From: Rhodocyclaceae bacterium UBA1310
GTDB taxonomy: Bacteria; Pseudomonadota; Gammaproteobacteria; Burkholderiales; Rhodocyclaceae
Direction: 5' to 3'
Length of the DNA: 14,728 nt
Assembly: GCA_002307175.1 (NCBI GenBank)
Contig: DBTS01000037.1
Location: 1 to 14,728, forward strand
The notes below the pieces were generated by a model. That model made no database searches. It had not been told where the DNA came from and saw only the letters and a list, made by a program, of their open reading frames with translations. Made by a program: the position numbers and the translations under genes. Below, piece after piece: positions 1-8,796 of this stretch; the stretch's first letter is position 1, and the number at the start of each line of letters is the position of its first letter.

Positions 1-1241
1 TGGATCGTGGGTATCTGGGGAGGGTGAAAAAGTGGAACTGGCATTCCACCAAACAAGAAACACTGGAAGCCATGCGTGAATGGCTGGGTGAACAGCCCAA
101 TCCAGCCCCCGGCGAATACGGTGCGACGATCCTGCTGTTGAGCCGTGTAGCAGACGTTGCGCTGGAGCAGTTTGTAGCCGAACACACCACCCTGCCATGG
201 CGCCGTGCGATCACGCCCCACAAAACTAATATCGAGCATGGGAGTACTACGGATGAAGGCATTCTGACCGTCTCAGGGATACGACTGGTCCGGCCCGGTG
301 CGGTCTTCTGCCGCGATTGCATCCAGGAAGATCAGGAGACCCTGGGATTCAGCTATTGGCGGCGTTCGCATCAGCTGCCCGGCAAATGTCTATGCGAGAA
401 ACACCAGACGCCGCTTCAGTTGGTCCACGATGAATGGGCCTTTCTGCGCGAACCGGCTTACTGGGTTGATCACGCCAAGACCCATGAAATTCCCCGTATG
501 GGAATTGATTGTCCCTGCGTTGATAAATTCCATGCCATCGCAGCGATGCTCAGCGCACGTTCGATGCCGCTCAGCACGCGGATTATCCGACGGGTAATGT
601 CGCAAAGAGGGCGGGAAATGAATCTGCAGTGCCACGCAGATGATGTTCGCCGGCCGCTTCTGAGCGACCTGATTGCCCGAACGTTTCCGGCAGACTGGCT
701 CGAAGACGTGTTTCCTCCCGCCAAGAACAACCACCCTGGAAAGCTCTTCAACCAGCTCGATGGTGTCTTCTACTTCGCCAATGGCGCCTCTTCCGTCGAA
801 GCCTATTTCCTGGCCCTGGCCGTCCTGTTTGACTCCATTGAAGACATTGCACGGGCAATCGACATCGAAGGGGCGAAACCCCACAGAGTCCGCGCCAGAA
901 AGCCCCATCCCGATGCAGACATGCTGTTGCAGGCCTACCTTGCCCAGAAGGGATCGCATGCCGGCGTTGCCAAGCAATGCGAGACGAGTATATTTGTCGT
1001 GACCCAGCTGCTCAACAAGATGGGACTGCCAAATCTGGTTGTGGGCCGAAGCCGCAGTAGCGTGCTGGAGGCCTGTCGGGCGTTCTATGTGGAGAAGTGC
1101 GGGTTTGTAGAGGCTGCCGCCAGAGGTGGAATTTCGGTGAAGCAGTTTGAGGCAGTTCTTCAGGCGGCGAGTCCGGAGTTGGTGGAGGCGCTTGGGAGGA
1201 TGTTGGAAGAAATCAGCAGTAGGGATCAGTTGGCTGCGTAG
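1..1241 (+). CDS. tniQ: TniQ/TnsD-family transposition target-selection protein, probably 5'-partial
   Basis: Proteins of this family bind target DNA or a guide complex and recruit the TnsC ATPase, so they decide where a Tn7-like element inserts. Numbering from the GTG at 24 (405 residues), a TniQ zinc-finger pattern is clear: C96-x2-C99, then H116 in an HQLPG segment, then C124-x2-H127. An EHTTLPW segment at 53-59 matches the EHT-x-x-P region of TnsD. The C-terminal third holds two helix-turn-helix-like segments at about 300-337 and 350-385, plausible target-DNA readers. The GTG at 24 directly abuts a GGGGAGG with no spacing, and the frame stays open back to base 3. TnsD proteins also carry more residues before the finger, so the true start is probably before the window. 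At about 405 residues it is shorter than the 508-residue Tn7 TnsD. Family assignment is firm; the target is unknown. Confidence 0.85.
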   Translation, partial: DRGYLGRVKKWNWHSTKQETLEAMREWLGEQPNPAPGEYGATILLLSRVADVALEQFVAEHTTLPWRRAITPHKTNIEHGSTTDEGILTVSGIRLVRPGAVFCRDCIQEDQETLGFSYWRRSHQLPGKCLCEKHQTPLQLVHDEWAFLREPAYWVDHAKTHEIPRMGIDCPCVDKFHAIAAMLSARSMPLSTRIIRRVMSQRGREMNLQCHADDVRRPLLSDLIARTFPADWLEDVFPPAKNNHPGKLFNQLDGVFYFANGASSVEAYFLALAVLFDSIEDIARAIDIEGAKPHRVRARKPHPDADMLLQAYLAQKGSHAGVAKQCETSIFVVTQLLNKMGLPNLVVGRSRSSVLEACRAFYVEKCGFVEAAARGGISVKQFEAVLQAASPELVEALGRMLEEISSRDQLAA

Positions 1242-1431
1242 TTATCTGCAGAATTCTGGTTCTCGGCCAGAGTTGACGTTGATCACCAACCGTATGGACG
1301 GCTATTCTCCGCAGAAGCAGTCATTCAAGGCTTTTGAAATTTAACTTGGCCTAGCCCTTTGGGTCCTCATTTGTAGCATGCAGGTGAAATCAGGCGACGA
1401 AGTGCTCCGCTTTAACCGAAAACGTGCTGCC

Positions 1432-2844
1432 ATGTACGACATCATTTGCCCGCACTGTGGAAAAGCTTTTAAGATCGACGAAGCTGGCTACGCTGATATC
1501 CTCAAGCAGGTACGCAATGCCGACTTTGAGCATCAATTGCGCGAGCGGTTGGAACTCGCCGAGAGGGACAAACGTACCGCCGTCGAACTCGCCGAAGCGC
1601 GCCTTGCCAGCGAACTGCAAAAAAATGCTGCCATCAAAGATGCTGAGATCCAGAAACTGAAAGCCAGCATCGATGCTAGCGAGGTCACCCGTAAGCTTGC
1701 TGTGAGCGAAGCGCTCGGCGCCGTCGAGAAAGAGCGCGACTCACTTGCCAACAAACTCGCGAATCAGCTCGCTCAGGCGCAGCAAGAGAAAGAAGCCGCA
1801 GGCCGCCTCGCCGAAGCCAAGCTGCTTAGTGAGTTGCAGAAAAACGCCGCCAGCAAGGACGCCGAAATCCAGCAACTCAAGGCTCAGCTTGACACCCTTG
1901 CGCTCAACCAGAAACTCGCGCTAGCCGATGCGCTCGGCACCGTCCAGAAAGAGCGCGATGAACTCAAGAGCAATCTGGAGCGTGTCGCACTCGAAAAGCT
2001 ACTCGCCGAAAAGTCTCTCAAAGAGCGCTACGAGGTCCAGATCAAAGATCGCGAGGGCGAAATCGAACGCCTGCGTGACATGAAGGCCCGTCTCTCCACC
2101 AAGATGGTTGGCGAAACGCTGGAGCAGCACTGTGAAACCGAATTCAACCGCATCCGCGCCACCGCTTTCCCCCGAGCCTACTTCGAGAAAGACAACGACG
2201 CCCGCAGCGGCAGCAAGGGCGACTACATCTTCCGAGATATGGATGAAACCGGCACCGAGATCGTCTCCATCATGTTCGAGATGAAGAACGAAGGTGACCT
2301 CACAGCCACCAAACACCGCAACGAAGACTTTCTCAAAGAACTCGACAAGGACCGCGGTGAAAAAGGCTGCGAATACGCGGTACTCGTCTCACTGCTCGAA
2401 TCCGACAGCGAGCTCTACAACACCGGCATTGTCGACGTCTTCCACCGCTACCCCAAGATGTACATTATTCGCCCGCAGTTCTTTATTCCCATCATCACCC
2501 TGCTGCGCAACGCCGCTATGAACGCGCTTAAGTACAAAACAGAGCTCGCGCTGGTTCGTGCGCAGAACATCGACATCACCCACTTCGAAGAAGATCTCGA
2601 AGGCTTCAAGTCCGCTTTCGCCAAAAACTACGACCTCGCCTCCCGGCGCTTCCAGACAGCGATTGACGAGATTGACAAATCCATCGACCACCTACAGAAA
2701 ACTAAGGAAGCCTTGCTCGGCACCGACCGTAACCTACGCCTCGCGAATGACAAGGCGCAGGACGTAACGATCAAAAAACTAACGCGCGGAAATCCAACAA
2801 TGGCAGGGAAGTTTGCGGAGGCGAAAAAGGGGAATGGGGATTGA
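1432..2844 (+). CDS. DUF2130-family protein with PD-(D/E)XK nuclease signature and duplicated coiled coil
   Basis: The protein opens with a CPHC knuckle and the ICPHCGKAFKIDEAGYADIL block typical of the start of DUF2130 proteins. I therefore prefer the ATG at 1432 (470 residues) over the in-frame ATG at 1378; neither has a strong ribosome binding site. Residues about 20-230 are a charged, coiled-coil-forming segment containing a tandem duplication (53-105 and 126-178). A C-terminal domain follows with GD (D264) and FEMKNE (E283-x-K285), the D...ExK pattern of PD-(D/E)XK nucleases. Residues beyond about 370 are again helical and charged. The family has no established function that I know of; DNA cleavage is inferred from the motif. 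It lies 83 bases before the PHP-ATPase gene on the same strand, so the two may be co-transcribed. There is no signal peptide or membrane segment. Confidence 0.85.
   Translation: MYDIICPHCGKAFKIDEAGYADILKQVRNADFEHQLRERLELAERDKRTAVELAEARLASELQKNAAIKDAEIQKLKASIDASEVTRKLAVSEALGAVEKERDSLANKLANQLAQAQQEKEAAGRLAEAKLLSELQKNAASKDAEIQQLKAQLDTLALNQKLALADALGTVQKERDELKSNLERVALEKLLAEKSLKERYEVQIKDREGEIERLRDMKARLSTKMVGETLEQHCETEFNRIRATAFPRAYFEKDNDARSGSKGDYIFRDMDETGTEIVSIMFEMKNEGDLTATKHRNEDFLKELDKDRGEKGCEYAVLVSLLESDSELYNTGIVDVFHRYPKMYIIRPQFFIPIITLLRNAAMNALKYKTELALVRAQNIDITHFEEDLEGFKSAFAKNYDLASRRFQTAIDEIDKSIDHLQKTKEALLGTDRNLRLANDKAQDVTIKKLTRGNPTMAGKFAEAKKGNGD
1588..1965 (+). repeat. Tandem internal duplication within the DUF2130 gene coiled coil
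   Basis: Two copies of a 53-residue segment start at 1588 and 1807, a period of 219 bases or 73 codons. Aligned by eye, 35 of 53 residues are identical, including the shared SELQKNAA, KDAEIQ and KERD blocks. The DNA copies have diverged at many third positions, so this is an old in-frame duplication, not an assembly artefact. It lengthens the coiled coil without breaking the frame. Confidence 0.85.
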
Positions 2845-2927
2845 GGCGGAGATATTGGTTTGCAAGGTCTGATTCCAAAGTCTTTATATAGACATCTGTT
2901 TGCATTGTACGAAACGCAGGTACCCAA

Positions 2928-5900
2928 ATGAACGAATCACGAACGTACGAAGGATCGATTTGGCGACTGTGGGATTTTCACTGCCACACACCAGCCTCTT
3001 ACGAATGGAGAGGTCAAAAACTGCGAGGTTTAGATGCAGCAGCAAGAGAGAAACTGATAGAACAGACTGTGGACTCAATGGCGAAAGCAAGTCCGAATGT
3101 TTTTGTCATCATGGATTACTGGACGTTTGACGGATACTTGGCCATTGTCGAACATGAGAGGAAGAACCTCGGTTCGCTTGCTGGGAAACCAGTGTTTCCT
3201 GGGATCGAGTTACGTGTAGAGAGCTCTTTGAAGCAGCGTCTTAATGTGCATCTGGTTCTGGATCCAGAAGTACCGCCTCAACTTTTGAACGATATTTTAG
3301 CGACGCTTAAGGTTAACTTAAAGGACGGTGATCGGCCTTTGAGCGAACACTGTCTGGTTCAATATTCGCGTGAACTCGGCAGGGGTCGCCTAGAAAAAGA
3401 CCACTTCGACGTAAAGCGTGTAGCTGAAGACGAAGACTATGCTTTGCAAATAGGCTGGCAAACAGCAATGGTGACGGCCGAGTCTCTTCGAGAAGCCCTC
3501 ACGCTTATGGGGGGGTGGGGACTTCTGCTGATGCCGTGGGATACATACGGCGGACTTAAGGATATTGATTGGACGGCCCATTACACCGAGGTGCGCAGGC
3601 TGCGAACGGCTGCTGACATCTTTGAGTGCAAAGATGAAGGCAATCGTCTTGCATTTCATGGCGTCCGCCACGAGCTGAACGAGAAGTACTTTGATAGTTT
3701 CTTTGACTCACTAGATAGAAAACCCAGACTGTGCGTGCGAGGCACTGATGCCCACAGTCATAGCAACTACGGCGTATTCCCGAGCGGAATGAAGACGTGG
3801 ATAAAGGCCGAGCCCACTTTCAAGGGGCTTTTACACGCAATCAAGGAACCAGTGTTTCGTTCGTACATCGGAGACATACCTCCGAAGAGAGCGTTCGTCG
3901 AAGCGAATGGTCGGCTGTTTATGCAACGGCTGCAAATATCTGCGAAAGCGAGTGCCAAGACGAACGAGAAGTGGTTTAGTGGTACTGACTTGGTTCTGAA
4001 TCCAGATCTTGTCGCTGTGATTGGTAACAAGGGTTCCGGCAAGAGCGGCCTGGCAGAAGTGCTTGCTCTTGCGGGGAACTCAAAGGCTCACGAATTTTTT
4101 ACTTTTTTGGTGGACAGTCGGTTCAAGAGTGGGAGCATTCAGCGAGCGAGCGCTTTTGAAGCCAAGCTGACGTGGCGAAATGGCGATGAAACTTCAGTTA
4201 GCTTAGACCAGCAAGCAGACCCTCAGCGGCCGGAGCGGGTGAAATATATTTCGCAGATTTATTTTGAGGATTTGTGCAACGATCACGTGACAGGAAAATC
4301 CGATCGGTTCAGCACCGAAATTCGAAAGGTTCTTTTCTCTCATCTGGACCAAGCAGACCGAGGCAGCCATCAAGATTTGGACGAATACTTGGCGGCAAAG
4401 GAACGGCCAGCGCAAGAACGAATTGATGAGCTCAGACAAGATTTGCGCCAAGTTAACGCTCAACTTGCTGAATTGGAAAGGCAATCGGGGATTGCTCATG
4501 AGAATGAACTCAAAGAAAAACTGGCGTCCAAGAAGCTGGAGCTGGGAGATCTTCAAGCAAAAAAACCTACCGAAATCCCTAAGCCTTTAGATGCCTTGGA
4601 CACCCCGTCGACATCAGAGGGCCAGAGACTTATTGAGATTGCTCAGGAATTAACTCAACTGGATATTGCATCCTCACTTACGGATGCAACCAGAAGAGAG
4701 CTAGTTGAACGCAGAGAGGTGCTAACTAGTGTTGCTGAACGCTTGGTAGCTTTCGAACAACAAGTTGCCCGAATCAACGAGAGCCTTCTCGCAGAATTGC
4801 ACCAAGTCGATGTGAAGTTTGACAGCATCGTGCAAGTGCAAACTCAGCATCCGGTACTTCTAGATATCCGTGGCGCCACTGAGCATGCGCTGATTGAACT
4901 GGGGACAAAACAGCAGGAGGCCGCCAGCAGACATGAGGCGCTGATCATAGAGCGGAAGCTACTGCAGGAAACTTTGGATCAGCCGAATAAGCTTTATCAA
5001 GACTTTGTTGTTCGCTTGGCTGCTTGGGAAAAAGCCGTAAAGTCTCTAGTTGGTAAGCCTGATGAGGCCGAGACAATAAAATTCTATGAAGCACGACTTG
5101 CTGAGCTGGCGCAACTACCTGCGCGCTGCAAGGTACTAGAGGTATCGCAGGATAAACTTGTGCGCGAGATTTACTCAGAGCTGAAGAGTATCGCTGAGTC
5201 GCGTCGTTCACTATTCACCGCTGTGGAACAGTTGGTTGCAGCTGTACCCGGTGTGGCAACTGAGCTTAAAGTAGAGTTCCAGAGTGCATTGTTCTTCGAC
5301 CGACAAGCCTTTGTAGAAAAGTTTTTCTCATTGGTAAAACAGAGCACAGGAGGATTCCGGGGGGACGAAGAGGGGCAAGTCAAACTTGCCTCCATTCTGC
5401 GAGATATCGACTTCAACAGCTCTGACAGTGTTGCGATCGGGTTTCGTGCTATCCGAGTCGCAATAACTGGGACGGACGGTGGCCCAGCTGCGCTTCTGCC
5501 TATACTCAGGACAAAAGTCACTTCAGAACAGTTGTATGAGCTCTTGTTTGACCTTCGCCAGATTGAGGCAAAATTCTCGTTGAGTTTGGCAGGCACCAGT
5601 ATTCAACAGATGTCCCCTGGACAACGTGGCGCGCTTTTACTTATTTTTTACTTGTTGGTTGACTCTGACCCAACACCGCTCATCTTGGACCAGCCAGAGG
5701 AAAACCTTGATAACCAAACGGTGTACTCAATGCTTGTGCCCATCATTCAGCGAGCTAAAGAGCGCCGCCAAATTATTTTGGTTACTCATAACGCGAACTT
5801 GGCAGTCTGCTGCGATGCTGAGCAGATTATCCTTGCTGAATTTGATCGAAATGATCACTTTGCACTCACATATACCTCTGGAGCCATCGAAAGCTCTGAG

Positions 5901-5981
5901 CTCAATCGTGCGGTGCTTGATGTCCTTGAGGGGACGACCCCTGCTTTTGATAACCGCCGCGATAAGTACTTTGGCGAGTAA
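2928..5981 (+). CDS. PHP-domain / SMC-like AAA-ABC ATPase, TrlF-like
   Basis: This 1017-residue protein joins an N-terminal PHP phosphoesterase-like domain (about 10-300) to a split ABC/SMC-type ATPase. PHP signatures are DFHCHT (H18, H20), D63, E94 in FPGIEL, H108, and TDAH (D274, H276). Where many PHP enzymes have TDH, this one has MDY at 62-64. The ATPase half shows Walker A GNKGSGKS (366-373), a long charged coiled coil (about 490-780), an ABC signature-like SPGQRG (896-901), Walker B LILDQPEEN (D921, E924, E925) and an H-loop (H954). The order resembles proteins named TrlF-family AAA-like ATPase in databases (recalled, not searched). Related Rad50/RecN-like ATPase plus nuclease fusions occur in phage defence. 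The start is the ATG at 2928, with a weak AGG 7 bases upstream. A poor TTGCAA/TATATA promoter-like pair lies at 2860-2891. The gene looks more AT-rich than the tns genes, suggesting separate acquisition. Confidence 0.85.
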   Translation: MNESRTYEGSIWRLWDFHCHTPASYEWRGQKLRGLDAAAREKLIEQTVDSMAKASPNVFVIMDYWTFDGYLAIVEHERKNLGSLAGKPVFPGIELRVESSLKQRLNVHLVLDPEVPPQLLNDILATLKVNLKDGDRPLSEHCLVQYSRELGRGRLEKDHFDVKRVAEDEDYALQIGWQTAMVTAESLREALTLMGGWGLLLMPWDTYGGLKDIDWTAHYTEVRRLRTAADIFECKDEGNRLAFHGVRHELNEKYFDSFFDSLDRKPRLCVRGTDAHSHSNYGVFPSGMKTWIKAEPTFKGLLHAIKEPVFRSYIGDIPPKRAFVEANGRLFMQRLQISAKASAKTNEKWFSGTDLVLNPDLVAVIGNKGSGKSGLAEVLALAGNSKAHEFFTFLVDSRFKSGSIQRASAFEAKLTWRNGDETSVSLDQQADPQRPERVKYISQIYFEDLCNDHVTGKSDRFSTEIRKVLFSHLDQADRGSHQDLDEYLAAKERPAQERIDELRQDLRQVNAQLAELERQSGIAHENELKEKLASKKLELGDLQAKKPTEIPKPLDALDTPSTSEGQRLIEIAQELTQLDIASSLTDATRRELVERREVLTSVAERLVAFEQQVARINESLLAELHQVDVKFDSIVQVQTQHPVLLDIRGATEHALIELGTKQQEAASRHEALIIERKLLQETLDQPNKLYQDFVVRLAAWEKAVKSLVGKPDEAETIKFYEARLAELAQLPARCKVLEVSQDKLVREIYSELKSIAESRRSLFTAVEQLVAAVPGVATELKVEFQSALFFDRQAFVEKFFSLVKQSTGGFRGDEEGQVKLASILRDIDFNSSDSVAIGFRAIRVAITGTDGGPAALLPILRTKVTSEQLYELLFDLRQIEAKFSLSLAGTSIQQMSPGQRGALLLIFYLLVDSDPTPLILDQPEENLDNQTVYSMLVPIIQRAKERRQIILVTHNANLAVCCDAEQIILAEFDRNDHFALTYTSGAIESSELNRAVLDVLEGTTPAFDNRRDKYFGE

Positions 5982-6377
5982 GGCTGACCGGCCACTCCTA
6001 GTCGATAGCTGTCATTTTAGATCTTTGGCGTTAATGTCCGCAAAGGCCGACGACGAGTCGCCCATTGCACTGAAGTCGTACAGCCCTTTTTGTGATCCGA
6101 GGTCCAGCGCCCGGAATTCGGCGGGCTAGAATGGTTGCTATCGATTAGTTGCAGACTATCAGCCTCGCTTAGCCAACAACATTTGAACGGCTACCATGCT
6201 GCGAACTTGCCGAACAAACTATTTGGGGTCGCCGGGCATTAGGTCAGCAACATTACGCAAGGGATAAACAGCCGCCCTTCTTGCCCTGTTAACCTGAGCA
6301 GCCATCTTTTGATTCGTTGTCTATGTGCGAGACATTTACAAGCTAACCCCATCACCCTCCTCTAAAACGGAGACTGT
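5982..6377 (+). other. 396-base intergenic stretch between the PHP-ATPase and PIN-like genes
   Basis: I see no convincing gene, hairpin with T-run or RNA gene here. A plus-strand reading frame that overlaps the end of the PHP-ATPase runs to about 6129, but it is out of frame with that gene and has no recognisable content. The last bases (6369-6372, GGAG) are the ribosome binding site of the next gene. The length suggests the next gene has its own promoter, but I could not pick a clear -35/-10 pair. Confidence 0.5.
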
Positions 6378-8570
6378 ATGACATCCGAGAATCGCCATAA
6401 ACGCGCATTAGTCGCGTACTGCGCTCTTGCCGAACGCCTATCCAAGCGAGGGATGGACATTATGCAGGCGATTATTCCATTTATTGCCGAGGCGTGTAGC
6501 CCATTAGCTGGACAACTTTTCGAGGCAAAAAGTTTCTCAAGCGCCATAGCGGGCCGCTATGGATTTCAAGTTCCTCGCCTTGCCGCCTTAGGCCTTGCCG
6601 AACTTCTCGCACATGAGGGCGTGCTAACAGAGATTTCTAAGACGAGAGATTCGACGGTATATCGGTTTTCCGACAAACTGCCCGACGTTGATGGCGCGTC
6701 GCCGGTTACAGAGACTGAAATCGAGCTTGTCCTAACAACTTTCGTTACGTACTGTAGAACGGACGAACGGCTGAAGGAGAAGGACGACCAAGTGCTTCAC
6801 GCGGCCCTTCTAGATCGGTTATTGAATGCCGATTCGATGCATATCTTGAGTCGTCGTGAAGCGACCATCGTTACGAAAAAAACAGCTTCGACAATTTCAA
6901 GACCGGAAATTCAAGGGGCGCAGGAGGATCGCGATGAAATTCATCTTGACTTTGCGGTATCTAAATTTTTACTTAATCTTCGTGACAGTAACCAAGCAGC
7001 CTTTTCGCGTTTAAGCGATATCGCCTTTGCAGATATGGCGGCTGAAGCCATCTCATGCTTTAACGAGCCAGAAGCCGAGGCTGATTCACTGCAAGGACTA
7101 ACGGTCTATTTGGATTCCCCGCTCCTACTGGACATGCTCGGGGTCAATGTTGAGTACTCCGAATACGGACAAGAACTGTTGCAACTGATTCGCCAAAGTG
7201 GGGCTACCGCAGTACTTTTTGATCACTGCGTTGCCGAAGCAGAATCGGCGATTCACGCACAACTTACCTACCTCAGATCAGGCGTAAACCAAACTGCGGC
7301 TCATTGGGGTACCACGGTGATGCCAGACCTTCTTAGTGCTCTCTTGGGCAATGTTGCGGATCGTGCCGAACAGAGATTAGGCATCTCAGTGGTACGTGAT
7401 CCCGAAACGAATCTCCATAAACGTGCACCTCAAACGGTCGGTAATATAGACGCTGTAATGGATGAACGGATGAAGGCGTGGAAAAATGAAGAAGCGAAAG
7501 AATATGATCGCAAGTCTGTTTGGTCGCTGATTTCGCTACGCAAGATAGATTACTCGTGCGCTCGGATCTGCGATTCAGGCCATATTCTGCTTACGCGGAA
7601 TACGGCCTTAGTCAAAATAGCGAACGATGCGTGGAAGACTTGGCTTGGGGGAGCTACAAAATTCAGTCGCGCGCAAATTGATCGTTGGCCGCCACTTGCC
7701 ATGTCGGACAAACAGTTCGCTGGCTATCTGTGGGCTCGAGGCGGTCAAGCCGACACTTCGATCTCGCGAACCCGCCTATTGGCGCATTGTTCTGCGGCGG
7801 TGAGACCACGCGCCGACGTCAAGGCTCGTGCCATCAACCTCATGCTTCAACTGCATGGCCGCGCCGAGGCCGAAGACATTATGGCGCTTCTTGAAGATCG
7901 GGAAGCTGCACGCGCGCTAATGATCGCTACTAGAGGTGACCCAGAGGACGTAACCAAAGAGCGCCTGCCGTTTATTTTAGAGAAGGTGACGCTTGCTGCG
8001 GGCGAATTTGCGGCCGCCAAAGTCCGCGAAGAAGGCGAAAAGCATCTTGATGAAGTTGAAGCAGAGTACGAGAAAAAAATGGCGTTGCTTCAAGCAGAGG
8101 CCGAAAAAACTCAGAGTGAGCTGAGCCAAAAAATAAGCCAGAAGTCAAAAGAAGCTCTTCAACATGAATTGGATAAAGCGTATCACATCAAGCGTGCCGA
8201 AGCTTTAGCGGCCGATTTAGCCGAAAAAAAGGCGATAGAGGATGCTCGCATAAGACGGGTCCTTGATGAGGGATTTAAGGCCGGCGTGGCCCTCTACACC
8301 AGATGGAGATGGATCATTGCCGTGACATTCGGTTGTGCTACTGCCGCTGTCGGTCTAGTCGGGCTTGAGAATCCTATTTTCGCGACACTCCTTTCTGGCC
8401 TTCTGTCGTTTGGTGCATTTTGGTTTGTTCCAGCTGTACTAGATCGTCCGCTGAGCTATTGCGCCATGCACCGACTTCTCACAGTGGTTCGATACAAAGA
8501 CTCTTCGATAGAGATTCCGCCCGTGCCCCCTGATTTTCAAAATCGTTCGTGGGGTGCCCTCGCTAAGTAA
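6378..8570 (+). CDS. Unrecognised protein: HTH-like N-terminus, PIN-like core, coiled coil, two C-terminal membrane segments
   Basis: I do not recognise a named family for this 730-residue protein. Residues about 1-100 look like a winged-helix module. Around 240-420 the layout resembles a PIN-type RNase: TVYLDSPLLLDMLG (acidic D246), FDHCVAEAE (D282, E287, E289), then CDSGHILLTRN (D399, TRN at 406-408) before a helix, much like the lvTrN...l segment of PIN folds. Residues about 540-635 form a Lys/Glu/Ala-rich coiled coil. Two hydrophobic stretches at about 645-665 and 669-690 should anchor it in the inner membrane, with about 40 residues after. The ATG at 6378 has GGAG 5 bases upstream. Inference: a membrane-tethered RNase or sensor, possibly a growth-arrest defence effector. 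It stands alone, 396 bases after the PHP-ATPase, convergent with tnsC. The PIN call is by eye and needs a structural check. Confidence 0.7.
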   Translation: MTSENRHKRALVAYCALAERLSKRGMDIMQAIIPFIAEACSPLAGQLFEAKSFSSAIAGRYGFQVPRLAALGLAELLAHEGVLTEISKTRDSTVYRFSDKLPDVDGASPVTETEIELVLTTFVTYCRTDERLKEKDDQVLHAALLDRLLNADSMHILSRREATIVTKKTASTISRPEIQGAQEDRDEIHLDFAVSKFLLNLRDSNQAAFSRLSDIAFADMAAEAISCFNEPEAEADSLQGLTVYLDSPLLLDMLGVNVEYSEYGQELLQLIRQSGATAVLFDHCVAEAESAIHAQLTYLRSGVNQTAAHWGTTVMPDLLSALLGNVADRAEQRLGISVVRDPETNLHKRAPQTVGNIDAVMDERMKAWKNEEAKEYDRKSVWSLISLRKIDYSCARICDSGHILLTRNTALVKIANDAWKTWLGGATKFSRAQIDRWPPLAMSDKQFAGYLWARGGQADTSISRTRLLAHCSAAVRPRADVKARAINLMLQLHGRAEAEDIMALLEDREAARALMIATRGDPEDVTKERLPFILEKVTLAAGEFAAAKVREEGEKHLDEVEAEYEKKMALLQAEAEKTQSELSQKISQKSKEALQHELDKAYHIKRAEALAADLAEKKAIEDARIRRVLDEGFKAGVALYTRWRWIIAVTFGCATAAVGLVGLENPIFATLLSGLLSFGAFWFVPAVLDRPLSYCAMHRLLTVVRYKDSSIEIPPVPPDFQNRSWGALAK

Positions 8571-8749
8571 TGTCGAACATGTTGGCTGTTTGAATCGCCC
8601 TAATTTCCATGGCGGCAAACAGGATTAAGTCAGACCGTCATAAAAACTCGACTGACGATCGGTTAGTGCTGGAAACTGCCGCTCATGCTAGCGCTATGAG
8701 TGACTGCTTCGGCCGAAGATCTGTCATGGCAAACTCGCAAATATCTTAG

Positions 8750-8786
8750 GAAAATCTAGAGACGCCGCGCCTTCCAGCGTCCCTAG
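8750..8786 (-). terminator. Candidate intrinsic terminator of the tnsABC operon
   Basis: Arms CTAGAGACGC (8756-8765) and GCGTCCCTAG (8777-8786) pair over 10 bases with one mismatch across an 11-base loop. Read on the minus strand, the stem lies just past the tnsC stop and is followed by ATTTTCC, a short U-tract. The T-run is short, so termination may be weak. The position between convergent tnsC and the PIN-like gene fits. Confidence 0.45.
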
Positions 8787-8796
8787 CTCTGCAAAC

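Noticed and set aside
390..977. 195-codon minus-strand reading frame
   Set aside because: It is antisense to the zinc-finger and central region of tniQ and has no family features.
2860..2891. Promoter TTGCAA / TATATA before the PHP-ATPase
   Set aside because: Spacing is 20 bases and the matches are weak. It is mentioned only as a possibility in that gene entry.
5626..6129. 167-codon plus-strand reading frame past the end of the PHP-ATPase
   Set aside because: It is out of frame with the ATPase over most of its length, lacks a ribosome binding site and shows no recognisable motif.
8707..8718. Palindrome CTTCGGCCGAAG as a terminator of the PIN-like gene
   Set aside because: It is self-complementary without a loop and has no following T-run; it could occur by chance in GC-rich DNA.
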